Below, one piece after another: positions 43,416 through 51,832 of a stretch of 64,000 bases of DNA. The position numbers were made by a program, and so were the translations under genes. Below the pieces are notes generated by a model. That model saw nothing but the letters and a program-made list of their open reading frames with translations. It made no database searches and was not told where the DNA came from. The stretch covers positions 9,083,403-9,147,402 of the forward strand of contig NZ_QFRX01000001.1 of NCBI RefSeq assembly GCF_003143935.1. Reading direction: 5' to 3'. How positions within the stretch are numbered: position 1 is the stretch's first letter; each line of letters starts with the position of its first letter. Origin of the DNA: Streptomyces sp. Act143 (GTDB taxonomy: Bacteria; Actinomycetota; Actinomycetes; Streptomycetales; Streptomycetaceae).

Positions 43416-44880
43416 CGGCCACCCCGTCCGTCCGCCGTATCCGCAGGGCGCCGACGCGTAGCGCGCCGTCGTCGGGCGGCGGGGCCGGCAGCGGTGGCTT
43501 GCCCCCGATGGCCTCGATCATGGCCACTCCGTCCTCCGTCTGAGCCCAATATGCAGCGATTGGGTTGAAACTGTCCGAGATCTCGTAATTACGATACCCA
43601 GCCATGTCCACCAGCATTTGGCACAGTTGGCCGAAGTCCAGGGTGGGGCGCCAGGAGTGGGCCAGCACCCCCAGGCACACGGCCCCTTCGGCCTCGGGGT
43701 ACTGCGGATCGGGTCCCTTGATGTTCGGGTGGAAGATCGGGCTCAGCCAGAAGACGGCCGGGGCGACCAGCGGGAAGTCCGGACCCAGCAGGATCAGCAG
43801 GTTGTGCTTGTCCTGCGCCTCCGGACGCGGCAGCGCGCTCGCGCTCTGCTGCTCGGGGAGCCGCAGACCGGGCCCCTTGAAGCGGATCTCGTAGTCGGTG
43901 GGGAACTCGGGGTCGTCGGTGTCGACGATCTCGAAGTCCTCGTGCTGGTCCGCGTAGCGGTGCATCTCCTCGCGGACCCGGATGATCGCCTGCATCCGCA
44001 ACCCGGCGTGCCCGGCGGTGGCTTCGGGAAATACGTGGAGCGTGTCGCCCTCCCGCACCCCCGCGTCGTGCAGGGACTGCGCCGGATCGAGGCGGATGAG
44101 GCCGCCGCCCGGCTGCTGGTGGTCGACGACGGTGCGCGGTCGCCGCCCCATCCGGCCCTCGTAGTGCGCCAGCACGGCGGCGGCGATGTCCCGCACCGGG
44201 GTGATCGACGGCACACCCGCCAGGTCGTAGGGCTGCCGATCCGGGCCATTGACCCGGAGCGCCTCCAGCAGATACGGCCGGTGGTCATACACCTCCTGCA
44301 GGATCTCCAGGTCCGCCGGGGCGCCCGCGGCGATCAACTCACCCCGCACGTCCTCGATCTGGCCGGCCGTCAGTTCCCGCGTCAGGGACATCGCGATCTG
44401 CCCCACCTGGGCCTCCTCGCCCTGGCTGACGAAGAACAGCTCGGCACGGGGGTCGAGGCGGCGCACCTCCTCGATGAACGCCGCGTGGTGCGTGCTGCAC
44501 ACGAAGACCAGGGTCGGGTAGGTCTCCGGCTCCGTCGGCGCCGCCGCGTGCGCGGACACCGACGCCGGACCGGAGGGCGGCGGGCCGTGCTGCTCGGCGC
44601 GGGGCGGCTGCGGCGGCTCGGTGACCGGCTCCAGCGCCTCGACGGAGGCCCGGAACACCGCGTTGCCCGGGTACTCGTTGTGCGCCGCGCGGGCCAGCAG
44701 CGCCTCTCCGTCCACCAGCACGCCCGCGTCGATCAGACGGCGCACCTCCGACCAGTAGAAGCGGGGCGCCAGTTCCGTGGACGGCAGGCGGGCCTCGCGG
44801 AACCCGATCGACCGCAGGACGATCTCGCCCTCCTGGGGGTTGATCACCCGCTCCAGCTCGTTGTACAGCTCGTCCCTCAC
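43405..44880 (-). CDS. EAD-Ubl-E2 fusion: ubiquitin-conjugating (UBC-fold) enzyme
   Basis: The 491-residue protein has four parts. Residues 1-80 form an effector-associated domain (VLRSIGFREARLPSTELAPR, LLARAAHNEYPGNAVFR). Residues 120-200 form an alpha/beta region with TLVFVCSTHHAAFIEEVRRL. Residues of about 205-295 look like a YukD-type ubiquitin-like beta-grasp (VRDIAAAVLAHYEGRMGRRP, LHDAGVREGDTLHVFPEA). Residues 298-450 are a UBC fold: HPN motif at 384-386, catalytic Cys402 in EGAVCLGVLAHSWRP, then TLDFGQLCQMLVDM. E2s carry an activated ubiquitin-like protein on that cysteine. The GTG start overlaps the E1 stop. The related EAD in the CHAT protease gene suggests direct pairing. Confidence 0.9.
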   Translation of the reverse strand: MRDELYNELERVINPQEGEIVLRSIGFREARLPSTELAPRFYWSEVRRLIDAGVLVDGEALLARAAHNEYPGNAVFRASVEALEPVTEPPQPPRAEQHGPPPSGPASVSAHAAAPTEPETYPTLVFVCSTHHAAFIEEVRRLDPRAELFFVSQGEEAQVGQIAMSLTRELTAGQIEDVRGELIAAGAPADLEILQEVYDHRPYLLEALRVNGPDRQPYDLAGVPSITPVRDIAAAVLAHYEGRMGRRPRTVVDHQQPGGGLIRLDPAQSLHDAGVREGDTLHVFPEATAGHAGLRMQAIIRVREEMHRYADQHEDFEIVDTDDPEFPTDYEIRFKGPGLRLPEQQSASALPRPEAQDKHNLLILLGPDFPLVAPAVFWLSPIFHPNIKGPDPQYPEAEGAVCLGVLAHSWRPTLDFGQLCQMLVDMAGYRNYEISDSFNPIAAYWAQTEDGVAMIEAIGGKPPLPAPPPDDGALRVGALRIRRTDGVADGT

Positions 44881-45968
44881 AGGACACCCTCCGTCGTCGC
44901 GCGCCGTGCCTCGGTCAAGTCGCCCTGTCTGCCGCCCGGTTCCGCGGGCGCGGCGGCCAACTCGACGTACCGCAGCCCCGATCCGTCCCGTCTGGCCACG
45001 GGCAGTACTTCACGCGGCGCCACCCCCAGTGCGCTCAGCCGCGCCGAGGCGGGCGCGGACCGCAGCCGGGAGGTGACGGCGCGCACCGCGGCCCGCCGCC
45101 GCACCGGCCTGCTGAATCCTGCCCAGGCGAGCGGCTCTTCGTGCACGTCCATGTGGTCCAACAGGTCGGCCACCGTGGCCTCGTGGTCCAGCGGCAGCAC
45201 CGGCACCTCGGCGGGCAGCCGTTCGTGCAGCGGACAGTCCGGGTCGGGGCGGTCACGCGGCGGGGCGCCGGACAGCGGTACGGCGAACCCGGCGGCGTCG
45301 ACGCGCAACGGCGCCTCCGGCACCGACAGCCCCAGCAGCAGCCGTACGGCGAAGTCGGCGAGCCAGGCGCCGACCAGCGCGGACACCGGAGCCGAGGCGC
45401 CGACCTCGGCGGCCGGATCGGGCGCGGCGCACGACCATGGGTCGTCCTGCACCGCGCGCTCCGCCGGACCGAGACCGCAGGCCCGGCACCGTCCGCCGGG
45501 CGGATACCAGGAGACCTCGCCGCCCCACGCGTGCGTGCCGCCGTCGAGCATGCCCGTCCCGGCGAGCGTGCAGCGCCCCGCCAGGGAGATCCGGGCGGCC
45601 CGGCTGTCCAGCGCGCTCACCACCAGGTCGGCCTCGCGCAGTTCGGCGAGCCCGGCCCCGGAGACATGCGGCGCCGTACGGGCGTCCACGACCGTGCCGG
45701 GCGCGAGGTCCGCCAGCGCCCCGGCCAGCACCCGCGCCTTGGGGCGCCCCGCATCCGCCGCGCGGAACAGCGGACAGCGGCTGAGGTTGCTCACCGCGAC
45801 CGTGTCCGGATCGCACACCACCAGCCGGCCGACACCCGCCAACGCCAGCGTCTGGGCGACCGTGTTGCCCAGCGCCCCGGCGCCGACGAGGACGACCGTG
45901 GCCTCGGCCAGCCGCTGCTGGTCCCAGCCGGGGATCAGCGCGTGCCGGGCGAACCGGTCCCCGGTCAC
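44877..45968 (-). CDS. ThiF/E1-type ubiquitin-like activating enzyme
   Basis: The 363-residue protein opens with the E1/MoeB/ThiF adenylation domain: RFARHALIPGWDQQRLAEAT, the nucleotide motif VVLVGAGALGNTVAQTLALA (GxGxxG at 29-34), VVCDPDTVAVSNLSRCPLF, and ADLVVSALDSRAARISLAGR. A cysteine pair CRACG and later DCPLH may bind zinc. The C-terminal 100 residues form a small helical domain that is not typical of ThiF and could contact the E2. It should adenylate the C-terminus of a ubiquitin-like protein and pass it on to the neighbouring E2. The GTG start overlaps the stop of the zinc-protein gene, and its stop overlaps the E2 start. Confidence 0.9.
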   Translation of the reverse strand: MTGDRFARHALIPGWDQQRLAEATVVLVGAGALGNTVAQTLALAGVGRLVVCDPDTVAVSNLSRCPLFRAADAGRPKARVLAGALADLAPGTVVDARTAPHVSGAGLAELREADLVVSALDSRAARISLAGRCTLAGTGMLDGGTHAWGGEVSWYPPGGRCRACGLGPAERAVQDDPWSCAAPDPAAEVGASAPVSALVGAWLADFAVRLLLGLSVPEAPLRVDAAGFAVPLSGAPPRDRPDPDCPLHERLPAEVPVLPLDHEATVADLLDHMDVHEEPLAWAGFSRPVRRRAAVRAVTSRLRSAPASARLSALGVAPREVLPVARRDGSGLRYVELAAAPAEPGGRQGDLTEARRATTEGVL

Positions 45969-46714
45969 CGGGTGTCCCGCAGGGAGTTGAGCATCAGACA
46001 CGGCACCCCGGGATGCTGGGCCTTCCAGTCGTCGTAGCAGACCAGACCGTGGTCCGGGTCGCGGTGCACGGCGCTCGCGCAGTTCGGGGTGTCCGGCGCG
46101 CAGGTGCAGTGGATGACCACCTCGTCGGGCCGGAAGGTGTGCCCGCACACCCAGCAGCGGTGCCGGGTGGGCGCCCCGTCGCCGGGGCCCGGGTGCAGCC
46201 GGAGCAGGGGATGTCCGCGGTGCAGCCGGACCGTGTTCAGCTCCGGCGGCGGTGGATTGGCCTCGTCGAGGCCCTGGTGGAACAGCTCGGCGGAGGCGGA
46301 GGACTGTCCGCCCGCGTCGGGGTTGAGGCAGTCCAGGCGGCGGCTGCGGTGCTTGAGGACGACACCGGGGCCGGCGTCGGCGCGCTCGATGGAGATCTGC
46401 TCGCCGAGCCGGAAGGAGTGGTGGCAGACCGGGCAGGTGGTGCCGGCCGAGCCGAGCTTGCGCAGCAACTGCGAGGTGACGACGGTGACTTCCTCGCCGG
46501 GTGCGCCGTCCGGCCGGGGCACGTCGACGGCCTCGCGGCGCCCGCCCGCCTGCCCGAGCAGGAAGTCGTACGCCGCCGGACTCGGCCCGCCCCCGGCGGC
46601 CTCCCGCGCCTCCGCCTCCGCCCGCTCCCGCGCCTGACTCCGGCGCCGCCGCTCGGCCACGTTCACCCCGGCGGGGACATGGACGCTGACGGTACGGGGC
46701 CGCTGCTCGGTCAT
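45965..46714 (-). CDS. two-zinc treble-clef/RING-like protein
   Basis: The 249-residue protein has a charged coiled head (VAERRRRSQARERAEAEARE) and two cysteine/histidine clusters. The first is TTCPVCHHSFRLGEQI with later DCLNPD. The second is RCWVCGHTFRPDEVVIHC, then CAPDTPNCASAVH and LVCYDDW, an order resembling prokaryotic RING-finger or other binuclear treble-clef domains. In bacterial ubiquitin-like operons such proteins may act as E3-like adaptors. Its position in front of E1, E2 and JAB genes supports that. The assignment to RING is from pattern only; it could be an unrelated zinc-binding adaptor. Confidence 0.7.
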   Translation of the reverse strand: MTEQRPRTVSVHVPAGVNVAERRRRSQARERAEAEAREAAGGGPSPAAYDFLLGQAGGRREAVDVPRPDGAPGEEVTVVTSQLLRKLGSAGTTCPVCHHSFRLGEQISIERADAGPGVVLKHRSRRLDCLNPDAGGQSSASAELFHQGLDEANPPPPELNTVRLHRGHPLLRLHPGPGDGAPTRHRCWVCGHTFRPDEVVIHCTCAPDTPNCASAVHRDPDHGLVCYDDWKAQHPGVPCLMLNSLRDTR

Positions 46715-46778
46715 ACGGCGGCACCTGCCCCCACCCGCTGTCGGGTGGGGCCGCGCCGCCCTCGAAGCAGCCGTCCCG

Positions 46779-47654
46779 TCATACCGTGTCCCCCTCCCGC
46801 ACCCGCACCACGCGCCGCAGGTCCGGCAGGCCGCGGCGGCCCAGCCCGACGCCCGCCCGGCCCAGGTCGAACGCCCTCGCCCAGGTCTCGCCGAGGGCCA
46901 GCGCCGCGTAGTAGTCCCGGCAGAAGGCGAGCGCGTCCTCGTCGTCCAGCTTCGCCGGGGAACCGATGACCTCGCCCACGGACGGGCCGACGACGTCCAG
47001 ATAGCGGCCCAGATGGCAGGCGTTGAGGACGGCGACGGAGACGCCGCCCACCGCGTCGAGGACCGCGGCGAGTGCCTCCGCCGGGACCGGGGCGACCGAG
47101 CCGTCGTCCTCCTCCAGCAGCAGCTCGCCGCCGGTGGAGCCGTGCCCGCCGAAGTGCACGACGTCCGGCTTGTGCTCGACGAGCGACGGGACCAGGTCGC
47201 GGCGCCGCGTCGCGGCCGACAGCCGGATGTCGAGGGTGCGCCGGCGGCCCCGGCGGGCGGCCTCCTCGATGGCGCGGAACTCGTGGCGCAGCTGGAGCCG
47301 GGACGTCTCCCGCGGTCCCGCGAGCAGACACAGCACGGTCAGCCGGTCGTCCGGGGACCCGCCCGGTGCCGGCGGTCTCACGAACCGCCGCAGCACGTCG
47401 TTGGACGGGAAGTTGCGGTACGCCGCCGCCAGCAGATCCTCCAGGGTGAACGAGAACGCCCCGTGCTCGATCGTCAAACAGATCCGGAACCAGTGGGCCA
47501 GCGGTGCCTGCGAGCCCCCGAAGGGCGGCAGCCGCGTCAGGTCGGCACCGAGTTCGCGCAGCAGCAGCTCGGCGCTGAGCGGATCGGCGTACAGCTCCGC
47601 CAGCACGCGCAGTACCCCGTCCTGTTGCAGCTGACCTGCCGTCAGTGCCGCCAT
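46779..47654 (-). CDS. CHAT (caspase-like) protease with N-terminal effector-associated domain
   Basis: This 291-residue protein leads the operon. Residues 10-90 form an effector-associated domain (LLLRELGADLTRLPPFGGSQ, LLAAAYRNFPSNDVLRRF) that aligns with the N-terminus of the E2 fusion. Residues 100-291 are a CHAT caspase-fold domain: LTVLCLLAGPRETSRLQLRH, VVHFGGHGSTGGE with catalytic His171, and VSVAVLNACHLG with catalytic Cys213, 42 residues apart as in other CHAT enzymes. In bacterial systems CHAT proteases are triggered effectors that cleave host proteins. The ATG is 209 bases from the divergent GTPase operon; the following zinc-protein gene starts 64 bases downstream. Confidence 0.87.
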   Translation of the reverse strand: MAALTAGQLQQDGVLRVLAELYADPLSAELLLRELGADLTRLPPFGGSQAPLAHWFRICLTIEHGAFSFTLEDLLAAAYRNFPSNDVLRRFVRPPAPGGSPDDRLTVLCLLAGPRETSRLQLRHEFRAIEEAARRGRRRTLDIRLSAATRRRDLVPSLVEHKPDVVHFGGHGSTGGELLLEEDDGSVAPVPAEALAAVLDAVGGVSVAVLNACHLGRYLDVVGPSVGEVIGSPAKLDDEDALAFCRDYYAALALGETWARAFDLGRAGVGLGRRGLPDLRRVVRVREGDTV

Positions 47655-47863
47655 GCGCGCGCTCCCCCCAGCCTCAGGTGCTCCGACTGTACCGGGCCCG
47701 GTCGCGCCCCCGACTGGGCTTTGCTCAACCGGAGTTGATCAAGCGTCAGGAACGGGTGGACGGCTGATGCGCTCATCTTGACGGTCTGTCTGAAGCACCC
47801 GTCGACCGGGCAGCGTTCTGTGATAGTTGGTGTCCGGGAGGGCTACGGGGAGGAGACACGGGG
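47655..47863. promoter_or_regulatory. divergent control region of the ubiquitin-like and GTPase operons
   Basis: This 209-base spacer must hold promoters for both operons. TCAAC-CGGA-GTTGA (47725-47738) is a perfect inverted repeat, followed directly by the palindrome TTGATCAA. TTGACG at about 47779 could be a -35 for the plus strand, but no clear -10 follows. The ribosome site GGGGAGGA lies at about 47847-47854. Confidence 0.45.
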
Positions 47864-49990
47864 GTGGTGGAGTTCCGGGGCCGACGGCCCGGTTCGGGGG
47901 ACGGGGAAGAGGCGGTCTTCAGCCTCGTGGCGGACACCGGGGAGCAGGCCGGCCTGGAACTGCCGCCCTTCCGGGTGCGGCGCTTCCGCAGGTTGCCCGG
48001 CCGGCACCCCGTCATGGTGCAGGAGGCCGTCGACTTCGAGGCCGAGGCGCGGATGCGGCGCCACTTCGAACTCTTCGGCAGCCTCGTCGACTTCCACGGC
48101 CCGCAGTTGCCGCGCCAGCTGGCCCACGTCCTCGCCTACGACGACTCCGAGCGCCCGCACCGGCTGCTGCTGGACTGCCGCGGTGTCCCCCTGTCCGCCT
48201 TCGACTCCCCGGACCTGCTGCACGGGCCCCGGCTGCGCAGTGTGGTGCAGGACCTGTTCGAGGCCGTCGCCGGGCTGCACGAACCCCGCCTGGTGCACGG
48301 CCGGATCAGCCCCGACCACCTGTGGTGGGACGAGGCCGAAGGGCTGCAACTCGCCGGTCTGGACGGCGCCGTGTACGCCACCGAGCCACTGCCCGACCGG
48401 GCGGCGACCGAGTGGGACGCCCCCGGCTTCCGGCCCGGTCTGCCCGCCTCCGCCGATCAGGACGTGCTCAGCGCCGCCCTCGTGGCGTTCTGGATGGCCA
48501 CCGGGGAGACCCTGCCGCGCGGCTCCTCCCGCGAACACCTCCACGCCCTCCTCGACCAGGGCCACGAGGACTGGCTGCAGGAACTCCTGCGCGCGGCCTT
48601 CCCGTTGGGCTCCGCCGTCTCCCCGCCCGCGCGCGAGCTCGTGCGCCGCCTGGTCGACGGTGCCACGCCGCACGGCCTGTTCGAGCGGCCTCTCGCGGAA
48701 CAGGCCAAACGCCGCGAGACGCTCGCCCGCGAGGAGTTCCGCGCCCTGCGCGCCCGCCAGCGCACCGGCGCCGGCAGCCTGCGGGCCAACGGGTACGCCC
48801 CGCCCCCCGTACGCCCCCCCGGCTGGTGGCGCCGCACGGCGCGACGGCTGCGGCTCGTCGCCGACCGGCCGCTGCCCCTGCTCGGCCCCGTCGAGTGCCC
48901 CATGTGCCTGAGACCGCTGAACTGGGACATCGCCGAGCGGGTCGTCCTCGACGCCTCCGGCGGCATGCTGCCCGAGGCCGACCTGCCCACCCACTCCGAC
49001 GCCGAGCGGGACGCCCAGCTCGCCCGCACCTATGTGGTCTGCCCCGGCAACGACGACGTGCCCCAGCATGAACTCCCTTACCGCTACCCGCTGTTCGGCA
49101 CCGAACCGGTCCGCATCGGACTGGTCGGCGCCTCCAGCACCGGCAAGTCCCACTTACTGGCCGCGATGATCGACCAGGCCCGCAAATCCACCGTCATGGC
49201 CCGCTACGGCCTCCGCGTCGAGGCCCTGGACCCGCAGCGCTACCACCTCTACCTCAACGAGGTCGTCGCCCCCTTCATCGACGGCCGCCAGGAACTCGTC
49301 GCCACCGCCGACCGGCCCGAACTGCGCTACTCCACCGGCCTCGTCGTCACCGACGAGCACTCCGGCCGCTCGCACAGCGTCGTCTTCTTCGACGTGGCCG
49401 GCGGCCGGCTGGAACGCCCCGGCCGGGAGTCCGACTTCCTCAACCGGCTCAGCGCCCTGCTGTGCGTCGTCGACCCCACTCGGGTGCCCGGCCTGACTGC
49501 CCGGAGCGGTACGACCGGACGCGACCCGGCGTTCGAGCACGTCCGTCAGCGGCTGCGCCAGCAACAGGCCAACCCGGCCGTGCCCTTCCTGCCCGTCCCG
49601 TGCGCCGTCGTCGTCACCAAGAGCGACCTGCTGCGCTTCCGCGGCTACCGCGAGATCGACGGCTGGCTCCACGAAAAGCCGGACGCCGAAAGCGACTTGA
49701 GCACCGTCGAGCAGGAGAGCGAGGACGTCTACGCCTTCCTCGGCGCCCGCGGCGGCGGCGACTGGCTGCAACTCGCCGGCGAATGCCAGGGCTCCACCCT
49801 GCACCTCGCCTCCGCCACCGGAACCGGCCCCCGCGCCCAGGCCGACCGGGCGGCGGCCCGCCGCTTCGACGAGGCGCTCTTCCGGCAGCACCGGGTGCTG
49901 CGGCCCCTGCTGGCCCTGTTCGCCATGAAGGGCGTGCTGACCGGCCCGGCCGCTGACGCCCTGCTGTACGGACGGGGGCCCGGCGCATGA
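47864..49990 (+). CDS. degenerate kinase, zinc ribbon and P-loop GTPase fusion
   Basis: The 708-residue protein has three parts. Residues 1-290 resemble a protein kinase lobe pair: LVHGRISPDHLWWDEAEGLQ corresponds to the H-x-D catalytic loop with the Asp replaced by Arg, and LAGLDGAVYAT to the DFG region, so it is probably a pseudokinase. Residues of about 345-400 carry CPMC and a later Cys, a zinc-ribbon-like part. Residues 415-708 are a GTPase: P-loop GASSTGKS (422-429), a Walker-B-like FFDVAGG and TKSD (585-588), the G4-type guanine motif. Similar kinase-GTPase fusions occur in bacterial conflict systems. Start at GTG 47864 or 47867; ATGA coupling to the next gene. Confidence 0.8.
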   Translation: MVEFRGRRPGSGDGEEAVFSLVADTGEQAGLELPPFRVRRFRRLPGRHPVMVQEAVDFEAEARMRRHFELFGSLVDFHGPQLPRQLAHVLAYDDSERPHRLLLDCRGVPLSAFDSPDLLHGPRLRSVVQDLFEAVAGLHEPRLVHGRISPDHLWWDEAEGLQLAGLDGAVYATEPLPDRAATEWDAPGFRPGLPASADQDVLSAALVAFWMATGETLPRGSSREHLHALLDQGHEDWLQELLRAAFPLGSAVSPPARELVRRLVDGATPHGLFERPLAEQAKRRETLAREEFRALRARQRTGAGSLRANGYAPPPVRPPGWWRRTARRLRLVADRPLPLLGPVECPMCLRPLNWDIAERVVLDASGGMLPEADLPTHSDAERDAQLARTYVVCPGNDDVPQHELPYRYPLFGTEPVRIGLVGASSTGKSHLLAAMIDQARKSTVMARYGLRVEALDPQRYHLYLNEVVAPFIDGRQELVATADRPELRYSTGLVVTDEHSGRSHSVVFFDVAGGRLERPGRESDFLNRLSALLCVVDPTRVPGLTARSGTTGRDPAFEHVRQRLRQQQANPAVPFLPVPCAVVVTKSDLLRFRGYREIDGWLHEKPDAESDLSTVEQESEDVYAFLGARGGGDWLQLAGECQGSTLHLASATGTGPRAQADRAAARRFDEALFRQHRVLRPLLALFAMKGVLTGPAADALLYGRGPGA

Positions 49991-51822
49991 GCCTGCCCGC
50001 GCGCGGCGGCCCCCGTGCCGACATCACCGTCTACCAGTGGTCCGAACGCTCCCTCACCGGCCGCGGCGACGTCGGCCCGGTCGCCACCTCCCTCGACCGG
50101 GAGGAGCTGCTGCGCTGGAACAGCCGTATCGAACACCTGGTGTGGGCCACCCAGGAACACCCCGGGGACACCACACCCGGCTTCGTCTACTTCCGGCACG
50201 AGAACGAGGCCGCCGTCCTGCGCAAAGTCCCCGTCCGCGACCCCAACGGACGGGCCGGCTCCACCCTCACCCACGTCCTGACCGGCCCGGCCGCCGGCAT
50301 CGACCTGCACCTCGCCCTCGCCGCCTGCCGCAGCGACTGGGACGACTGGCTGCCGCCGCCCGTGCGGCAGAGCGCCCTGCTCGACGGCCGAGGGGCCCGG
50401 GGGACCGGCGGCGAGCGCCTGGAGAGGGTCCCGCTGGACCTCGTACGGCAGTTGCTGGTGGAGGAGCAGCAGCTCCTCGACGCCCTCGACGCGGCGGCCG
50501 AGGACGTGCCCGACGACCTGCTCGTGCGACTCGCCGAGGCGCTCATGGAGCAGCCGGGCGCACCCCTCACGGTGGTGGGCTCGCCGGTCGAGGGCGAGGT
50601 CGTCGTCCACGCCCTGACAGGGCTGCTGGGCCGGGTCGTGCTCGGCAGCTGGGGGTTCGCCACCCGGGAGGAGAACGACACGGCGAAGGACCTGCCGCAG
50701 TTCGTGTTCGTACGCGGTGACGGCACCGGCACCCGCCACTCCGCCCGGCGCCGCGTCGACGCCAAGGCCGACCCCGGTCCGCCCGGACCCCTGCGCGACC
50801 AGGCCGCACGCCTGGTCGCCTTCCGGCGCCGACGGGGCACCGGCGCCCTCGGCCGGCTGCTGCCGGACCGGCCGATGGCCAGTGCCGCGAAGATCCGGGA
50901 ATGGGCGGCCGGACACCAGGTGGCGCCCGGGCTGATGAGCGACGTCATGAGCCTGCTGGAGGCGGCCCCGCACGGCGACCTCACGGACCGCGAGGACGCC
51001 TACCTGCGCAGCGCCACCGCCGTTCCCCGCATCCAGCTGGAACTCGACCGGGCCACCGAGGGACAGCTGGCCCGCCTCCTGTCCCTCTGGCGCCCGGACT
51101 CGCCGGAATTGGAGCCCTACCGGCACCTGCGGGAGGAGATCCACACCTGGGCCCTGCACCGCGCCTTCGACGGCAGCGGCCGGGAATTGGTGCGCGAGCT
51201 GTCCCTCCAGCCGCCCGGCGGTCGTGCGGTGTACCGGGTCCTGGAGGAGCGGCTGGAGAGCGCCGCGCGCCGGCAGGCGGACTTCGACGTGCTGCCCCTG
51301 CTGCTGACAGCCCTGGAGATCGGCGTCTCGCAGACCGCGCTGGACGACATGATGCGGATGCTCGTCACCCGCTTCTCCATGGCCTTCCTGATGAGCGAGG
51401 TCGACCGGATCAGCCGGATCGCACCCGCCCAGGCCCGCACCCTGCTGGAGAGCTGCGCCCGGCGCCGCCCCGGCAAGGAACGCCGCAACCCCTTGGACGT
51501 CCTGCGCCGCACCCAGTTCCACGCCGACGCGGTGGACCGCATGGCGCCCCAGAACCCCTGGCAGGCAGTGCACCTGTACCGGCTGCTCCTGCTGTGCACC
51601 GCCGGGGAGCAGCTCGGGCAGCGCGAGGTGCTGGACGTCCTGGAGGCGGCGGGGCGCACCCCGTCGCCCGCCCTGCTGCAGGCGCTCCTCGACGGCTGCC
51701 GGCGCGGCAAGGCGCAGGACACCGTGCACGCCGTCGTCGTCCAGCAGTACTTCCGGCAGCATCTGCCCGCCCGGCCGCACGACGGAGACCACGGGCCCCG
51801 GCGCCACGGTCTCCGGGACTGA
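49987..51822 (+). CDS. GTPase-associated protein, family not certain
   Basis: The 611-residue protein has a strand-rich N-terminal domain (ITVYQWSERSLTGRGDVGPV, HVLTGPAAGIDLHLALAACR) and a long helical C-terminal part (about 290-600). This matches the general layout of GTPase-associated protein 1 (GAP1) type partners that accompany bacterial TRAFAC-like GTPases; the assignment is by memory of that layout and by position. No transmembrane helix or catalytic triad is visible. Its ATG overlaps the stop of the GTPase gene (ATGA), so the two are made in fixed ratio, and it most probably binds or regulates that GTPase. Confidence 0.65.
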   Translation: MSLPARGGPRADITVYQWSERSLTGRGDVGPVATSLDREELLRWNSRIEHLVWATQEHPGDTTPGFVYFRHENEAAVLRKVPVRDPNGRAGSTLTHVLTGPAAGIDLHLALAACRSDWDDWLPPPVRQSALLDGRGARGTGGERLERVPLDLVRQLLVEEQQLLDALDAAAEDVPDDLLVRLAEALMEQPGAPLTVVGSPVEGEVVVHALTGLLGRVVLGSWGFATREENDTAKDLPQFVFVRGDGTGTRHSARRRVDAKADPGPPGPLRDQAARLVAFRRRRGTGALGRLLPDRPMASAAKIREWAAGHQVAPGLMSDVMSLLEAAPHGDLTDREDAYLRSATAVPRIQLELDRATEGQLARLLSLWRPDSPELEPYRHLREEIHTWALHRAFDGSGRELVRELSLQPPGGRAVYRVLEERLESAARRQADFDVLPLLLTALEIGVSQTALDDMMRMLVTRFSMAFLMSEVDRISRIAPAQARTLLESCARRRPGKERRNPLDVLRRTQFHADAVDRMAPQNPWQAVHLYRLLLLCTAGEQLGQREVLDVLEAAGRTPSPALLQALLDGCRRGKAQDTVHAVVVQQYFRQHLPARPHDGDHGPRRHGLRD

Positions 51823-51832
51823 GGGAGAGGTC

